A DNA stretch of 64,000 nt from Yarrowia lipolytica (taxonomy: Eukaryota; Ascomycota; Dipodascomycetes; Dipodascales). Positions 21,567-32,115 of the stretch are shown piece after piece (position 1 is the first letter of the stretch; every line of letters starts with the position of its first letter). Location: assembly GCF_001761485.1 (NCBI RefSeq), contig NC_090770.1, forward strand, positions 868,001 to 932,000, given 5' to 3'. Both the position numbers and the translations under genes were made by a program. The notes under the pieces are model-generated. The model was not told where the DNA came from. It made no database searches and saw nothing but the letters and a program-made list of their open reading frames with translations.

Positions 21567-21652
21567 GGGCTCGTTCATGACCGGTGGGGCTCGTCATGAC
21601 CGGGTGGGCTCGTTCATGACCGGGTGGGCCTCATGGACCGATAGTGGGCTCC
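21567..21652. repeat. 20-21-bp tandem repeat, about four copies
   Basis: The unit GGGCTCGTTCATGACCGGGT appears in about four copies, two close and two decayed, with one- to three-base length differences. No gene overlaps it. Confidence 0.75.
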
Positions 21653-22008
21653 TATCTCTTTATTAAAGACAATCGGCTGTACAGTTTGTTCCTTGTCGAT
21701 CACCATTTTCCAACTACACGGAGCCATGTACTAAAAGACATGTTTGAGCTGGGTTTGATTTAACAATCATAAGACAAGCCATTGGAAACTGCTCATATAG
21801 TACAAATACTGATACCATATGACACAATACCGCCCAGTCTGCCGTTATAGTCCCATGATCCGTCGACCAACTGAGACAACAGCCGTCCATGGTTGCATTG
21901 AAGGAATGTGAACCTAGATAACGGCGGTTTCGCACGGAGTAAACACCAAAAAGTCGCGGCGATACACACACTGATTGCGCCACTCTTATCTTGTGTCCAC
22001 ATAACAAC

Positions 22009-22016
22009 TATATAAG
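22009..22016 (+). promoter_or_regulatory. TATA box of the PIR-like gene
   Basis: TATATAAG lies about 100 bases upstream of the ATG at 22113 and is followed by a CT-rich leader, the arrangement seen at strongly expressed yeast genes. Confidence 0.6.
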
Positions 22017-22112
22017 TCCCCTTTACCTTACCCTCAGCTTCTCTTCTCTTCTCATCTCAGATCATCTCCTCCGACTCTCTACACTCGTTCAACCCTACCC
22101 AACCCTTCCACA

Positions 22113-22313
22113 ATGCAGTTCTCCATCGTCCTCCTTGCCGCTGCCGCCGGCCTCGTTTCTGCCGGTAACGCCACTGCCGTCGTCACCCAAATTGGTGATG
22201 GCCAGATTCAAGCTCCCCCTTCTGCCGCCCCTGTCCAGGCCAACGGAGCTGCTGCCCTCGGTGTCTCTGCCGCCGCCGCCGGCGTTGTTGCTGCCGCAGC
22301 CATGCTCATCTAA
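22113..22313 (+). CDS. Small secreted cell-wall protein with a PIR motif and GPI-type tail
   Basis: A 66-residue precursor. Residues 1-17 form a signal peptide (MQFSIVLLAAAAGLVSA). The middle carries TQIGDGQIQA, a single copy of the PIR motif (Q-I-x-D-G-Q-I-Q), whose first Gln forms an alkali-labile ester with wall beta-1,3-glucan in PIR proteins. The last 20 residues are Ala/Val-rich and hydrophobic, ending AAAAMLI, as in a GPI-attachment signal. Codon choice is strongly biased to GCC, GTC and CTC, and a clear TATA box stands upstream, both suggesting high expression. Such a small protein with one PIR repeat and a GPI-like tail would be about 25-30 residues once processed. Secretion is a firm inference; wall linkage is likely but unproven. 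Confidence 0.85.
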   Translation: MQFSIVLLAAAAGLVSAGNATAVVTQIGDGQIQAPPSAAPVQANGAAALGVSAAAAGVVAAAAMLI

Positions 22314-23739
22314 CTTATTAATTAATTATTTCCAAGTCCCAGACCGTAAGGTGCAAGTAAAAGTAGGACTGGTGCCGTTATGAGGTGAGTATGAGTATGT
22401 CGCTGTTCTCCGTCCGCGTCGGCTGGCTACAGAGTTCGAGCAGATATACGATAGTATAATGTATATAATCGCGATTACATCAATCCTTGCCTACAACACG
22501 GTATGTACAGTGTACTTGTATTGTAGCTGGACCACCGACTATCTACGCTCCGATCTAAAGACGTGAACGTTTCGACATGGTCCGAGAGTTCTTGTCTGTC
22601 TCGTCAGGATGGTCGTACTGTTGGACGGGGTACTGTGATACCCCGCCCCATGCGGCCAATAGCGACATGTTGGTACGAATTTCCGCAGTATTTAGTGGCA
22701 TATGCCGTTCCCCAGCTCGATGGTGGGCCACAAGCTTCCGTGTGTCGAAAGCGGGCCTCCGCCACGGCTCTCGGTGGATTCTTTGGGTCTCGCAGGGTGT
22801 ATGCCTGCGAACGAGACATACCACGATAGGTGGACTGCCATGATACGAGGTAATTTCTCGTACATCATGGGCTTTTGCCAGGCCATAACAAAGGCTGGAC
22901 TTGTTTAACCACAAACTTGTGTGGTGGGACCGCACGTTTGTGTATCGATGAAGAGGAAAAGAGACAGGAGGTTGGGAAAGGCGGGTTTTAATTCTTTCAA
23001 TAACTGGCTGAAAGAAGTAGCTACTTGTATCATAAGAAACACTTGGCCGAAATTCCTATCATTACGCACGTCAGGTACTTTTCATCATTTCTTGGACTAC
23101 AAACACAATGATGGTGCTTTTCTGGTTGGCTCTCAGTCATTTCCTCAGATGAGAATGATATCATTGACGAAGACTAGACTGGCCGTGAAGTTATTTAGCC
23201 AAGTATTGTAGGTACTGTACCCTGGTCTGTCTGTTGCTCTAGTTGTCAACTGGTCTAAGTGAAGCTTCTGTGTGTAGGCATCCACGGTCTGTATGTAACC
23301 ATCAACTGGTGCTCATCTATACAGTCCCTCCTATCCACCCTTATAGCAGTTAGTAGACTGTGCTACACCCAGCAGTTCCTTGTACAAGGGCTATCTACGC
23401 TTGTACTTTGCTTTTCAGACAGCGGGCTGACCTGGTTTCTGGATTGAGTACTGCGACACGTCTTGTGTTTACGAGGTCCTGTCAGAAAAGGAAGTCCATC
23501 GATACCTGGGACCGCCGACGACCTTCCATCGGTGCTCTTACCGACAACGGTGAAGAGAACTTCAAAATCTTCAAATCGCGTTGCGAACCATGTGTGTGTC
23601 TGTCGGGGACTCCTACCGAGCTCAGACATTGAATTGGTACACTGTCATGTTCAGATACTGCTGAATTGAGCCACAGAATCTCACTACCTAAGGAGCCCTT
23701 GCCTTCATGACAATGTAACGGGGGCTTTACACGCAATAA

Positions 23740-24160
23740 GAGCATTGACCTGAGCCATAGAGCCAGAGTATAGCCAATGAGCTACGTGAGCCATAAGTCC
23801 AAAGAGCAAGGTGGCCACACAGGTCAGAGCCGGCGCTGATGTGCCAGAGCCAGAACCCATGCCACGAGCAAAGAGCCGGTAAGCCCTTCAAGGCAATAAG
23901 TGCCAAACGCTGTGAGAGCAAGGTCAATGCCACTAAGTCCTTCAATGCGATAAGGGCATGGTCGCCATTCGAGCCACCAAGTCCAGAGAGCAATAAGAGC
24001 CATTTCGCCTGAGCAAGAGCCATGAGTCCACAGATGCAATAAGCGCCAAACGTCAGAGCACAAACAGAGCCGAAGGAGCCAGGGCCATAGAGCCGAGCCC
24101 AGCCAGTTGCCAATAAGTCCAAAGAGCAATGAGAGCCTGAGCACGAGCCGAAGTCACACT
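23740..24160. repeat. Degenerate GAGCC/AATAAGNGCC repeat field
   Basis: GAGCC or GAGCA occurs every 10-25 bases. Longer shared words repeat: AAGTCCAAAGAGCAA near 23799 and 24115, the variant AAGTCCAGAGAGCAA near 23978, and GCAATAAGNGCCAAACG near 23904 and 24034. The same vocabulary returns at 33898-33965 and 34362-34450. Confidence 0.7.
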
Positions 24161-24676
24161 ATTCAAGGAGTAGGCAGTGAACCTCTTAGCCAGAGGATGT
24201 AACTGACCGAATCTGTTTATCTAGTTTTGAGAGGAGTAGGTGAAAATCCGAACCTCTTGGGTTAGTAAATCATTGACCAAAGAGTCCCCTCGAATATTTG
24301 AGTTGTAGAGAGTTGAACAGTATTTGTATTTGTAGAGAAGCTTGATCTTCTGTAGAGAACCATTGCTGAACCGCCTTGATCTCGTGATTATTCACCGAGT
24401 TAGAGCATGGTATTGATAGCCAGTACACAGTTCCACGTACTTTCTCAACGGAGAGGCCAAGGATCAGTAGTGCGGAGGACACTTAGCCTCGACCAATATC
24501 CGTGACTCCCTTGTTCAGAGCAATCAGACTGACCCCACTAGACTGCCTGTGCTAGGATTGAATGCTCTTATTGACTTCGAGCACGACACCATTGGCCTCA
24601 CGTTCATATGTCCTCCTTTAAGACCCCTGTGACGCTCTCAACGTGTCAATCAAGACGGCAACAATATCGCCCAATC

Positions 24677-24697
24677 GGGGGGGGGGGGGGGGGGGGG
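24677..24697. repeat. Run of 21 G
   Basis: A pure G21 homopolymer on the plus strand in a non-coding stretch. Its length may be inexact because such runs are hard to sequence. Confidence 0.85.
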
Positions 24698-25412
24698 AAC
24701 ACTTATTGTGCCAGGGGTGCCACCTCATTTCAGAGGTCATAAAAAAAAGCTGGAGATGATGGCGATAGACCAAGATATACTTTTCGTTAGAGAGACTTTA
24801 CACGGCATGGGTTTTTGACATTACAACTACGATTAGCATCTTAACAATCTCTCGAGAATAACATAAAATAATATATGGAAGTCATCCAAGGAAATATTTT
24901 CCACAATACATCCAATCCTAGTGTAATAAACCAACCTGTGGCCAATCCAACAATGGTTCCAGAATAACCACCCCGCAAACACACCCTCTATAATATCATA
25001 CCAACCTTATCTTTGCACTTTCTCAACCCACCTTTTTCTGACAGCCCAAAACATCACCACCACTTTGTACCAGTGCTGTGCTGTATATACTGTGCTGTAT
25101 GTACTGTATGCACTGCAAGCAACCTGATACCTCTGTTATACCCAATCACATGAACTCTTTGTACGTGTAAACGAAATCATGTGAAGATGGATCTCTTGGG
25201 AACTACCCTCAAGAATGCCATTCTACCTACCTACCCTCAACGCGACGGTACGAAGCAAGGAAACTTTTCCAACACTTATTCCACCGCTTGAGAAGACAAA
25301 AGTGTTATTTAGCAAGTTTTACAACCGTCTGCGTGACTCTCCCGGTTCATCTTGGCTGATTTGCAGTGTTGATGATCGGCAAAAGTAGGTCCTTTGTGCT
25401 ATTATTCCAGAG

Positions 25413-26781
25413 GTGGAGAGGCAGTTTCAAGACAAGTATCACACCGAGTTGATGGAAGAGACCAGTTTTGGTGATCAAGTTTCTACATGCTCCCTACCTC
25501 AGTTTGGTGTGGACTCACTTGCTCCGTTCTTACCTGTGCAATATGACCCCTCCAAGTACATGGGCATCTTTCATGCTCGTATGATTGTGGTGGTGACTCA
25601 GCCAGTTCATAAGATTGCTCAGGGCGCGTCGTTACAGAATAGGTTTGTTCCCATGCTGTCCGTGGTGATTGATAAGCAGCTAGATCAAGCTGATAAGCCG
25701 AGATATCTGCCAGGCAGAAGGGCAGCCAAAAGAAGAGTGGAGTTTCAGGAGGGATGTATGAGCCAAAGAACAGTGTTTACAGATCCAAGTCGACTCTGTG
25801 AGCTATTACGTGGGAGTTTGGAACATGCACCAGGCAAGCACATAGGTGAAGAGCTGCTGAGAGTAGGAGGGATATATGCTCAGTCTGGAGGGGACAAACA
25901 AGAAAAGAGAGTGTCAAAGAAGTTTGATCATAGCGAGTACTCAGGGATATTATGGAGGGATAAGAGATGATAACGGGGATGGAGTCACTAGACGTCAACG
26001 AGGAACATTTTGAGTATTGGACTGAGGTATTTGGACTACTGAATGAAGATACTGAGTGCCCAGAAGGACCCCCTTTTTGATGTGAAGAAGACTGTGACGT
26101 GAGCTGCAGTGTATTTAAGTCGCATTGAAGATGATGTGTTCTTGCTGAGACTCAGTATTATTGCTGAGGTTACGTCGGTACATTACAGCCATCTCTGTTC
26201 TGTTAGAGATGTGAGAGTCTGCTCTCCGAGGCGAGTGTTCCTGTCACTGGGACTGTTGAAGACTAGTAACCGTGGTTGTCGGTGTTGATCCATCAGCTGC
26301 GACGTTGGAGGTATTTTGCCCGGGTTGGTGTCGTTGGCTGTGATTGTTCTCTAGACATGAGATGTTCAAACTGCTTGGGTATGTTCTCGGTTGCTGAGAG
26401 CTGGTCATTTCTATTCATGCACTAGTTGAGAGTTACTTGTAGTTCTTACTTTTTCACGGAAGTCTCTGAATTTTAGGCTGACTTTAGTCAGGGCTTCTGA
26501 TTACCGTCAAGCGCTCCACATTGATGATGGCGGTGTTGCTTGTTCCAAGTGTGCTATCTATGGTAGTTGTCGCTGACAGTCTCGTCACGGTAAACTCACG
26601 AGGTTGATGAGTCGGTTTCCAGTCTCGCTCTATGGTACTCTGTATATTGGATGCCTGTGCCTCAGTTTGTGATTACTGTTGTTCAGGGAGATGCTTGTCT
26701 TGGACATCTCGACATTGAATCGTGGTGCTTTTATCGTATAAGATGGAAGTCGCGCCACGACTTCATCTAAGGGGAGGATGA
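25413..26781. other. Non-genic stretch left of the fossil LTR, possibly element interior
   Basis: An open stretch of about 185 codons (25413-25970, plus strand) begins with GTG rather than ATG and resembles no family I recognise. The rest has no frame. It adjoins the LTR at 26782 and may be the decayed inside of that element, but no pol or gag motif was recognised. Confidence 0.35.
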
Positions 26782-26991
26782 TGTTAGGGATCAACGGCTA
26801 AGAAATAGCCGCCTGATTAGTCACCCGTGAACCGATAGCGGAGTTCCGTCGGGACCCCGCGGAGACTACGATGAGAGGCCACCACGTTGGCTCTCAGTGG
26901 AACCACGCTATCATTAATATCGATATGCACCGACAAGGGTTACGGCGCAACTCTAGATAACATAAACTCCTGTATTCCATGTATTCTAACA
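26782..26991 (+). mobile_element. Fossil LTR of an LTR retrotransposon (right-hand end)
   Basis: A 210-bp segment begins TGTTAG and ends CTAACA, the inverted terminal hexamers of an LTR. A purine-rich tract, AAGGGGAGGATGA, stands directly before it, as at the 3' LTR of these elements. No second LTR and no flanking duplication were found, so the element is a broken remnant; any interior would lie to the left. The family (Ty3- or Ty1-like) cannot be assigned from the LTR alone, nor can its age without a partner LTR. Confidence 0.65.
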
Positions 26992-27110
26992 ATTTTTTTC
27001 TTCCCTTTTTTTTTTTTTTTTTTTTCATTCTGCTGATTCACTTTGGTCACCGGCGGCTGGGTTCATCAATCTGCTTTAGTCATGATCCTTGTTCTAGCTT
27101 TTTTGAACAT

Positions 27111-27203
27111 CCCGGCCTTGCCCAGTTGGTTAAGGCGTCGTGCTAATAAGAAATTAGCCTCTTTGCACGCGGAGATCAGCAGTTCGATCCTGCTAGGGGA
27201 CCA
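27111..27203 (+). tRNA. tRNA-Ile(AAT)-like sequence with intron, acceptor stem broken; probable pseudogene
   Basis: From the D arm on this reads as a good tRNA-Ile: CCCAGTTGGTTAAGGC, anticodon loop CTAATA interrupted after the anticodon by an intron of about 19 bases, anticodon stem TCGTG/CGCGG, and T arm CAGCAGTTCGATCCTGCT. The 3' acceptor strand GGGGACC with discriminator A is normal. The bases where the 5' acceptor strand should be (27111-27117, CCCGGCC) pair at only two of seven places; GGTCCCC would be expected. The 5' end seems to have been replaced or rearranged. It lies about 120 bases right of the fossil LTR. A and B boxes are intact, so it may still be transcribed. Confidence 0.7.
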
Positions 27204-28469
27204 TTGTTTTTATCCCATGGGACGAGATATGGATATGGAGTCTCATTTTGGTTATGGCACCGTCATCGCTGGTGTTTCACTAGCGTATTGTGTCTACAGT
27301 AGTGTTTTTTTATACATATTTTTTTATAGTCCCTACAAACAAACTCAAGTATGCGCCAGTTATGCGAGATAAGAACCTAAAGTGCTGAACAAAAAAGCAG
27401 TAAAAAAAAAACGTATAAAATCACAAATCTACTGAATACCATTGTACCGATAAGTGGAATACAGCTCTGTTATAGAAATACGCTGAACAATCCACGTATT
27501 ACGTACCACATGTCCGTATGTACTTTATGTACTGGAAATTCGGTACCAGGTCTGTACTTACGATGACTATCTTTGTCGTTCTTTGCTGACCGCTTCTTTC
27601 GACTCTGGGTGGACCTGGGATACTTTGTAAAATGTCTGAGACTTCCAAAATCGATCATTTGCCTTCTAAAGTCGTCAGGATTCGATGTCACGGTGTCTCT
27701 CAGTCTGGATAAGTCATGGTCGTGGAGAGGGTATGGAAAAGATTGGGATTGAGTCCTGCACCAAATGGCCGGGCTTGGGCAACCAGAAGATAGACCAGAC
27801 ATATAACTCTACAATCCACACCTCTGGTTTTCATTTCCCCATCCCATGTAAAAAAGGACAGACATAAATGAACTGAGAGATCCTCCCCGAGACGATGCGG
27901 TTGGAGTAAGAAATGCACAATGGAGAACCAGGATCCTTTCGATGATACTCGAGACTATGAGGATAAGTCCAAGCTGAGGTTCTACAGCAACGAATAGCAC
28001 GAGCTTGGCACAGTTGGTTTGAACTGTCCGCTGACTTTCAAGAGCGTTGACGCTTTCACAGATTACCAAGTCATGTTCTGGTAGATCAAGGACCGCCCTA
28101 GCAGTAACGTGGATCAAGTGAACGCGCAAAAGGACCACAAACGGAAAAGAACAGTTTGACCAGGGTCTGTATATGGCATTTACTACCATTAATAGGTGTA
28201 GTTCTTCGGTGCAAGTAATGTGGGCTCATAAACTAGGAAGTTACATATACACGACATCCCTGATCCCACCATTGATACACCGATCTAAGCAGGTTACAAG
28301 GTGCCACGATCTGACTAGGAGGTTCTAGATATCGTCTACAGCTCAGATGTAGCCTGATATACATGCTGAATACTTCCAAAGGTGAGAGTTATGTTTTTTT
28401 AGAGATATGTTCAGTTAATAGTTTTGCTCGAATGAGGCGGGTCCACAAGCACACAGATGCCAATCTCAT
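27204..28469. other. Intergenic, no gene seen
   Basis: About 1.27 kb with only short overlapping frames and no family resemblance. T-rich sequence directly after 27203 could stop RNA polymerase III. Confidence 0.5.
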
Positions 28470-30104
28470 CTAGAGACCAGAGCCGTTGTAAGCCAGCTTG
28501 TTGGGGGTACCATTGAGGTTACCGGTGATTTTGCCATTATTGGCGTTGATGAGCGTGTCCTCCACTTGGGCAGGGGTCAGAAGCTCGGACGAGGTAGCCA
28601 TGAGTTGGGCAGCCAGGCCAGCCACGTGGGGCGTGGCCATGGATGTTCCAGAGTTGGAAAGAATACCGTCGTCGGACTGGTAGTCAGCCGAAAGAATGTT
28701 GGTTCCGGGAGCAATCACATCAACACAAGAACCCCAGTTGGAGGCCTTGTTTTGAGAAGGGTCCCAGATGGCGAGAGAGTCGTCGGAAGAGGAGGCAGCA
28801 ACGGTGATGAAGCCGGAGGTCTGGCTACCGGCTCGGCCGGGGGAAATTCCACAGGCATCGGTGTTGTCGTTTCCAGCGGCCACAGCAACAACCATACCCT
28901 TCTCCACAGCCTTTCGGAAAAGCGCGTCTTCAGCCTCGGAAGTATCTCCTCCACCAGAAAAGTTGATGACGGCTCGGGGGTACTTGTCCTTGTTCTTGAC
29001 GTAGTCGTCAATGGCCCAGGAGACGCCCTGCATGATCTGAGAAGTGGAGCCGTACATGTTGGCAAAGACCTTGACGGAAATCAGCTTGGTGGAGGGAGAG
29101 ACTCCATAGCCAGCTCCTCCAATGGTACCGGCCACGTGGGTTCCGTGTCCGGCGTTGTCGACATTCTGGTTATCTGCAAAGTTGGCGCCCCAGGAGGCTC
29201 GACCCTCAAACATCTTGTGGGATGTTCGGATTCCGGAGTCCACAATGTACGCCACGGTGGGGTTCTTGGTGTCCTTGTTCATGGCATACTGGTTCTGGGA
29301 CTGCGAGTTCTGCTTGTGAGACACTCGGAACAGACCCCAGTTCTTGGTGGGGACCTCCTGAAAGTTGCCAGTTCCGGGAGAAGAGCCGTTGGAAGGTGCG
29401 GTTGAGGGGGCGGTGGAAGGGGCTGTGACAGGATCTTCAGGAGCAGGCTTAGAAGGTGAGGGCTGGTTGGATGGGAACGGATTCTCACCGCCAATTGGGG
29501 GAGGAAACTGACCGATAGGGTTGGGCTGGTTGCCGATGGGTTGAACAGCGTCATCTTCAGGCTGCTGGCCTTGGCCGTTGTTGGGATCCTGGACCGGACT
29601 GTTTCCCTGTCTCCACCACTTGAAGAAGTTGTCAATGAGGCCTTGGTAGGCATCAGGTGTACCCTGGTACACGTTCTGGGTGGACTTGAAGCTCTCAAAG
29701 GTGGGGAGTTTCTGGATTCGGTCTTTTTCAACCGTCACCAGGTCCGAGTAATTTCCCAGAGTATCAACAATGCTCTTGTCAAAGTGGCCTGTGTAGCCCA
29801 TGAGGCCAGAGCCGTCCTTCTGAGAGGGCAAGTCAAAGGCGGTCTTGATACCGTTGAGAGAGTCCTTGTTGATCAAGCCGTCCAGCAGCTTGAGGTGTTC
29901 AGAAATCTGGTCAATGGACACGCCATCCTTGAAGACAATGTTGAAGGAGTCGGGTTCCTGGCCGTGTCGCTTTCGCAGACTGGAGTCGCTGAACTTGGAC
30001 GACTGGCCGTTGATGATATCAAGAGCGTCCTTGTAGGCTCCCTGAGGAGCCATGGGAGCGGCCAGACAGGCCACGGCCAAAGACAGAATGACTGAGGGTT
30101 TCAT
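28470..30104 (-). CDS. Secreted subtilisin-like serine protease, XPR2/AEP-like
   Basis: A 544-residue preproprotease of the S8 proteinase K group, close in plan to the alkaline extracellular protease XPR2 of Y. lipolytica but longer. Signal peptide: residues 1-15 (MKPSVILSLAVACLA). Propeptide: about 16-165, of inhibitor I9 type (SFNIVFKDGVSIDQI), with a dibasic site R44-K45-R46. A Pro/Gly/Asn/Ser-rich linker at about 165-265 is unlike XPR2. The catalytic domain runs from about 265 to 540 with Asp289 (IVDSGIRTSH), His320 (NAGHGTHVAG), oxyanion Asn412 (AAGND) and Ser488 (SGTSMATPHVAG). The Lys-Arg pair that would free mature XPR2 is not found just before the catalytic domain, so maturation may differ. 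The start ATG directly precedes a clear signal peptide. Function in extracellular protein breakdown is a strong inference. Confidence 0.94.
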   Translation of the reverse strand: MKPSVILSLAVACLAAPMAPQGAYKDALDIINGQSSKFSDSSLRKRHGQEPDSFNIVFKDGVSIDQISEHLKLLDGLINKDSLNGIKTAFDLPSQKDGSGLMGYTGHFDKSIVDTLGNYSDLVTVEKDRIQKLPTFESFKSTQNVYQGTPDAYQGLIDNFFKWWRQGNSPVQDPNNGQGQQPEDDAVQPIGNQPNPIGQFPPPIGGENPFPSNQPSPSKPAPEDPVTAPSTAPSTAPSNGSSPGTGNFQEVPTKNWGLFRVSHKQNSQSQNQYAMNKDTKNPTVAYIVDSGIRTSHKMFEGRASWGANFADNQNVDNAGHGTHVAGTIGGAGYGVSPSTKLISVKVFANMYGSTSQIMQGVSWAIDDYVKNKDKYPRAVINFSGGGDTSEAEDALFRKAVEKGMVVAVAAGNDNTDACGISPGRAGSQTSGFITVAASSSDDSLAIWDPSQNKASNWGSCVDVIAPGTNILSADYQSDDGILSNSGTSMATPHVAGLAAQLMATSSELLTPAQVEDTLINANNGKITGNLNGTPNKLAYNGSGL

Positions 30105-32115
30105 GGGGGGAGTGAAGGAGTGACTGAGGTGGGAGAGATGTTACTATCTGGTGGATTGAAGCAGAATCCAGGTCGTTTATGTATCCCCAGAACTCATCGC
30201 CGCTCGCTAATGCACTCATTGTATTGCACTTCATGCGTGTAGTTACAGGTGCATCCATGTCTGTGATGTGAGACTTGCGTGTGCCTGCCAAGCCAGGGGC
30301 GCGGGAGTGTTAGAGCGGGAATGGAGGTTGAGATAAGATGGCAGATCAGATGTTGACCGTGGTTTGGGTGTCCACAATATCTAGATACTGTAGTGCACTT
30401 GCCCAAGTGTACTTGGTCCAGAAGACAGTACAAAAGATGTATTTGAAGCTATCAAACACTTGAAATTTCTAACGCTTCAATTAACAAAGAGATTTGCAAT
30501 TGAACACCCGCTCGCCCCGCCAGTCTGAACATCAACTTCAAACGCCGTGCCTGGATACAAAAGACAAAAGTGCATGCACCCCTGCATTTCTGAAACTCGG
30601 CTGAGGGGTTGCATTAGTCCGATGAGATGCGGCCAATTGATGATATATGTGCCGAGAAACAATACCGACAGCAAATTTTATCTGATTTATCAACCAGTTT
30701 CTCATTCTCGCCAAAAAAATTCGCCTTTATACCCCCTTCCCACCTCATTATTCCTGTTTGCTTTTTCCCGCCTAGTGTTTCATGTTTATGCATTCCCGGA
30801 GTGTGAGACGAGGACGGATAAACACTAATATAATCGTTTGTGACGGAGTAGATCAGTGGGGTAGATGATTAGGATCCGTATACGACACTTCGGCGCATTC
30901 TGCTGCTTTGGACTCCCCCCAGTGCCGTGTTTCTGCCCGCACCGACCATGTTGCAGTAGTCGTACTTGTAAGAGGTAAGGCTCAGGCAACAAACCGTTTC
31001 ATGATACCCGCCTGCTTTAACACAATGTTTTAGCAGCAGTTGCTTTTTACCACAAAAGAAAATGTGCGTCCAAGGGGATGTTTCGTGTGCGTTGAGACAG
31101 CCTGTAATTGAGATGCCGTTGCTACCGTGAGACACCCGTGGTCAACGCGTTTGGTATCCATTAGTGGAATGAAATACAACTAACAGTATATAGTGAACGG
31201 TAGGATTCTGGAAAAAAGGAAGTGGCAGTAATAAAGTCCCCAAACTGGTCACTTTTCTAGCATGTACCGGTTCATGCCAAGACTGTAGACACGGCACAGC
31301 AACAGACAATAGGTCTGATGTTCTCCATTGTCCAGATCTCCTGTTTCGGCCAAGAAAGAACTTGTACCATACAATGAGGCAATAGTTGCTACGGAAAGGT
31401 ACGCAGCCAGAAAGAGATGCGTATTTGAGACCACAAGTGTCGAGAACGGAAGCGTTCAACTCGTAACAGGAATGTGACTCCCGTGTGTTTTAGGAAGTGA
31501 AACAAATGTCGACGACTTCGTGAAACACAATCAAATAACTGATGCTATAACTTGTACTTGTATCCAAGCTGGTTATGGACTCTTTGTCTAACTTGAGACA
31601 ATTCCAACGCTCTTTCAAAACTCTTAGTCTACGTTTGGATTGACGAACAGGATATATATGGTGCAAGCTACGAAGAGCAAAGAATTGGCCAAAAGGACAC
31701 CTCGGGTAGTTCCTCCAATCGTCTAGGCAAATCGAGTTGTGGCATTGCCATCTTATCTCCTCATTAGCCAACCCTTTTCTGTGCTCACTATGCAATGCTC
31801 ACCAAGTACATGGTACAGTACATACCACGAATGGAAGAGTTGGTACGGAAAGGGTGTCTGGTACAGGAATGTTCCACATGAGATTACCTAAAATGGCAGG
31901 TGAAAATGTGTTCCTTTCCATGGATTGAGCAAATGATAGGTATTATGACTTCCTGAGATCCAATATGGTACGGTAACATAACTTCCTGAGGTTCGCTTCA
32001 TCTGGTACAGTACGGTACAATGTACCAGAGACACTCGTTTGCTTCATCTCTTGCACCAATACCCACTCTTGTCAATAACTTATTATTAAGCAGCTACTTA
32101 CGCATGTCTTGTGCA
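30105..32115. other. Protease promoter and gene-free stretch
   Basis: About 2 kb without a supported gene. A GCCAAG at 30287-30292, about 185 bases upstream of the protease start, fits the GCCARG site of the pH regulator Rim101/PacC, which is known to control XPR2; one hexamer is weak evidence. The rest holds scattered GTAC palindromes only. Confidence 0.45.

Larger units (their letters stand above)
21128..22112. other. Intergenic with a 20-bp tandem repeat and the PIR-like gene promoter
   Basis: No coding frame is supported. Degenerate copies of GGGCTCGTTCATGACCGGGT lie at 21567-21652. A TATATAAG box lies at 22009-22016, about 100 bases before the start of the small wall-protein gene, followed by a pyrimidine-rich leader. 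Confidence 0.6.
22314..25412. other. Long gene-poor stretch with repeats and a G run
   Basis: About 3.1 kb without a supportable gene. It contains the GAGCC-rich degenerate repeat (23740-24160) and a run of 21 G (24677-24697). Frames across the GAGCC repeats are long only because the repeat lacks stops. Confidence 0.55.

Noticed and set aside
23727-24144. Long minus-strand frames rich in Leu/Ala
   Set aside because: Produced by the GAGCC repeat field lacking stop codons in these frames; no start context or family resemblance.
25413-25970. 185-codon frame on the plus strand
   Set aside because: Begins with GTG, no known family, next to a fossil LTR; not supported as a gene.
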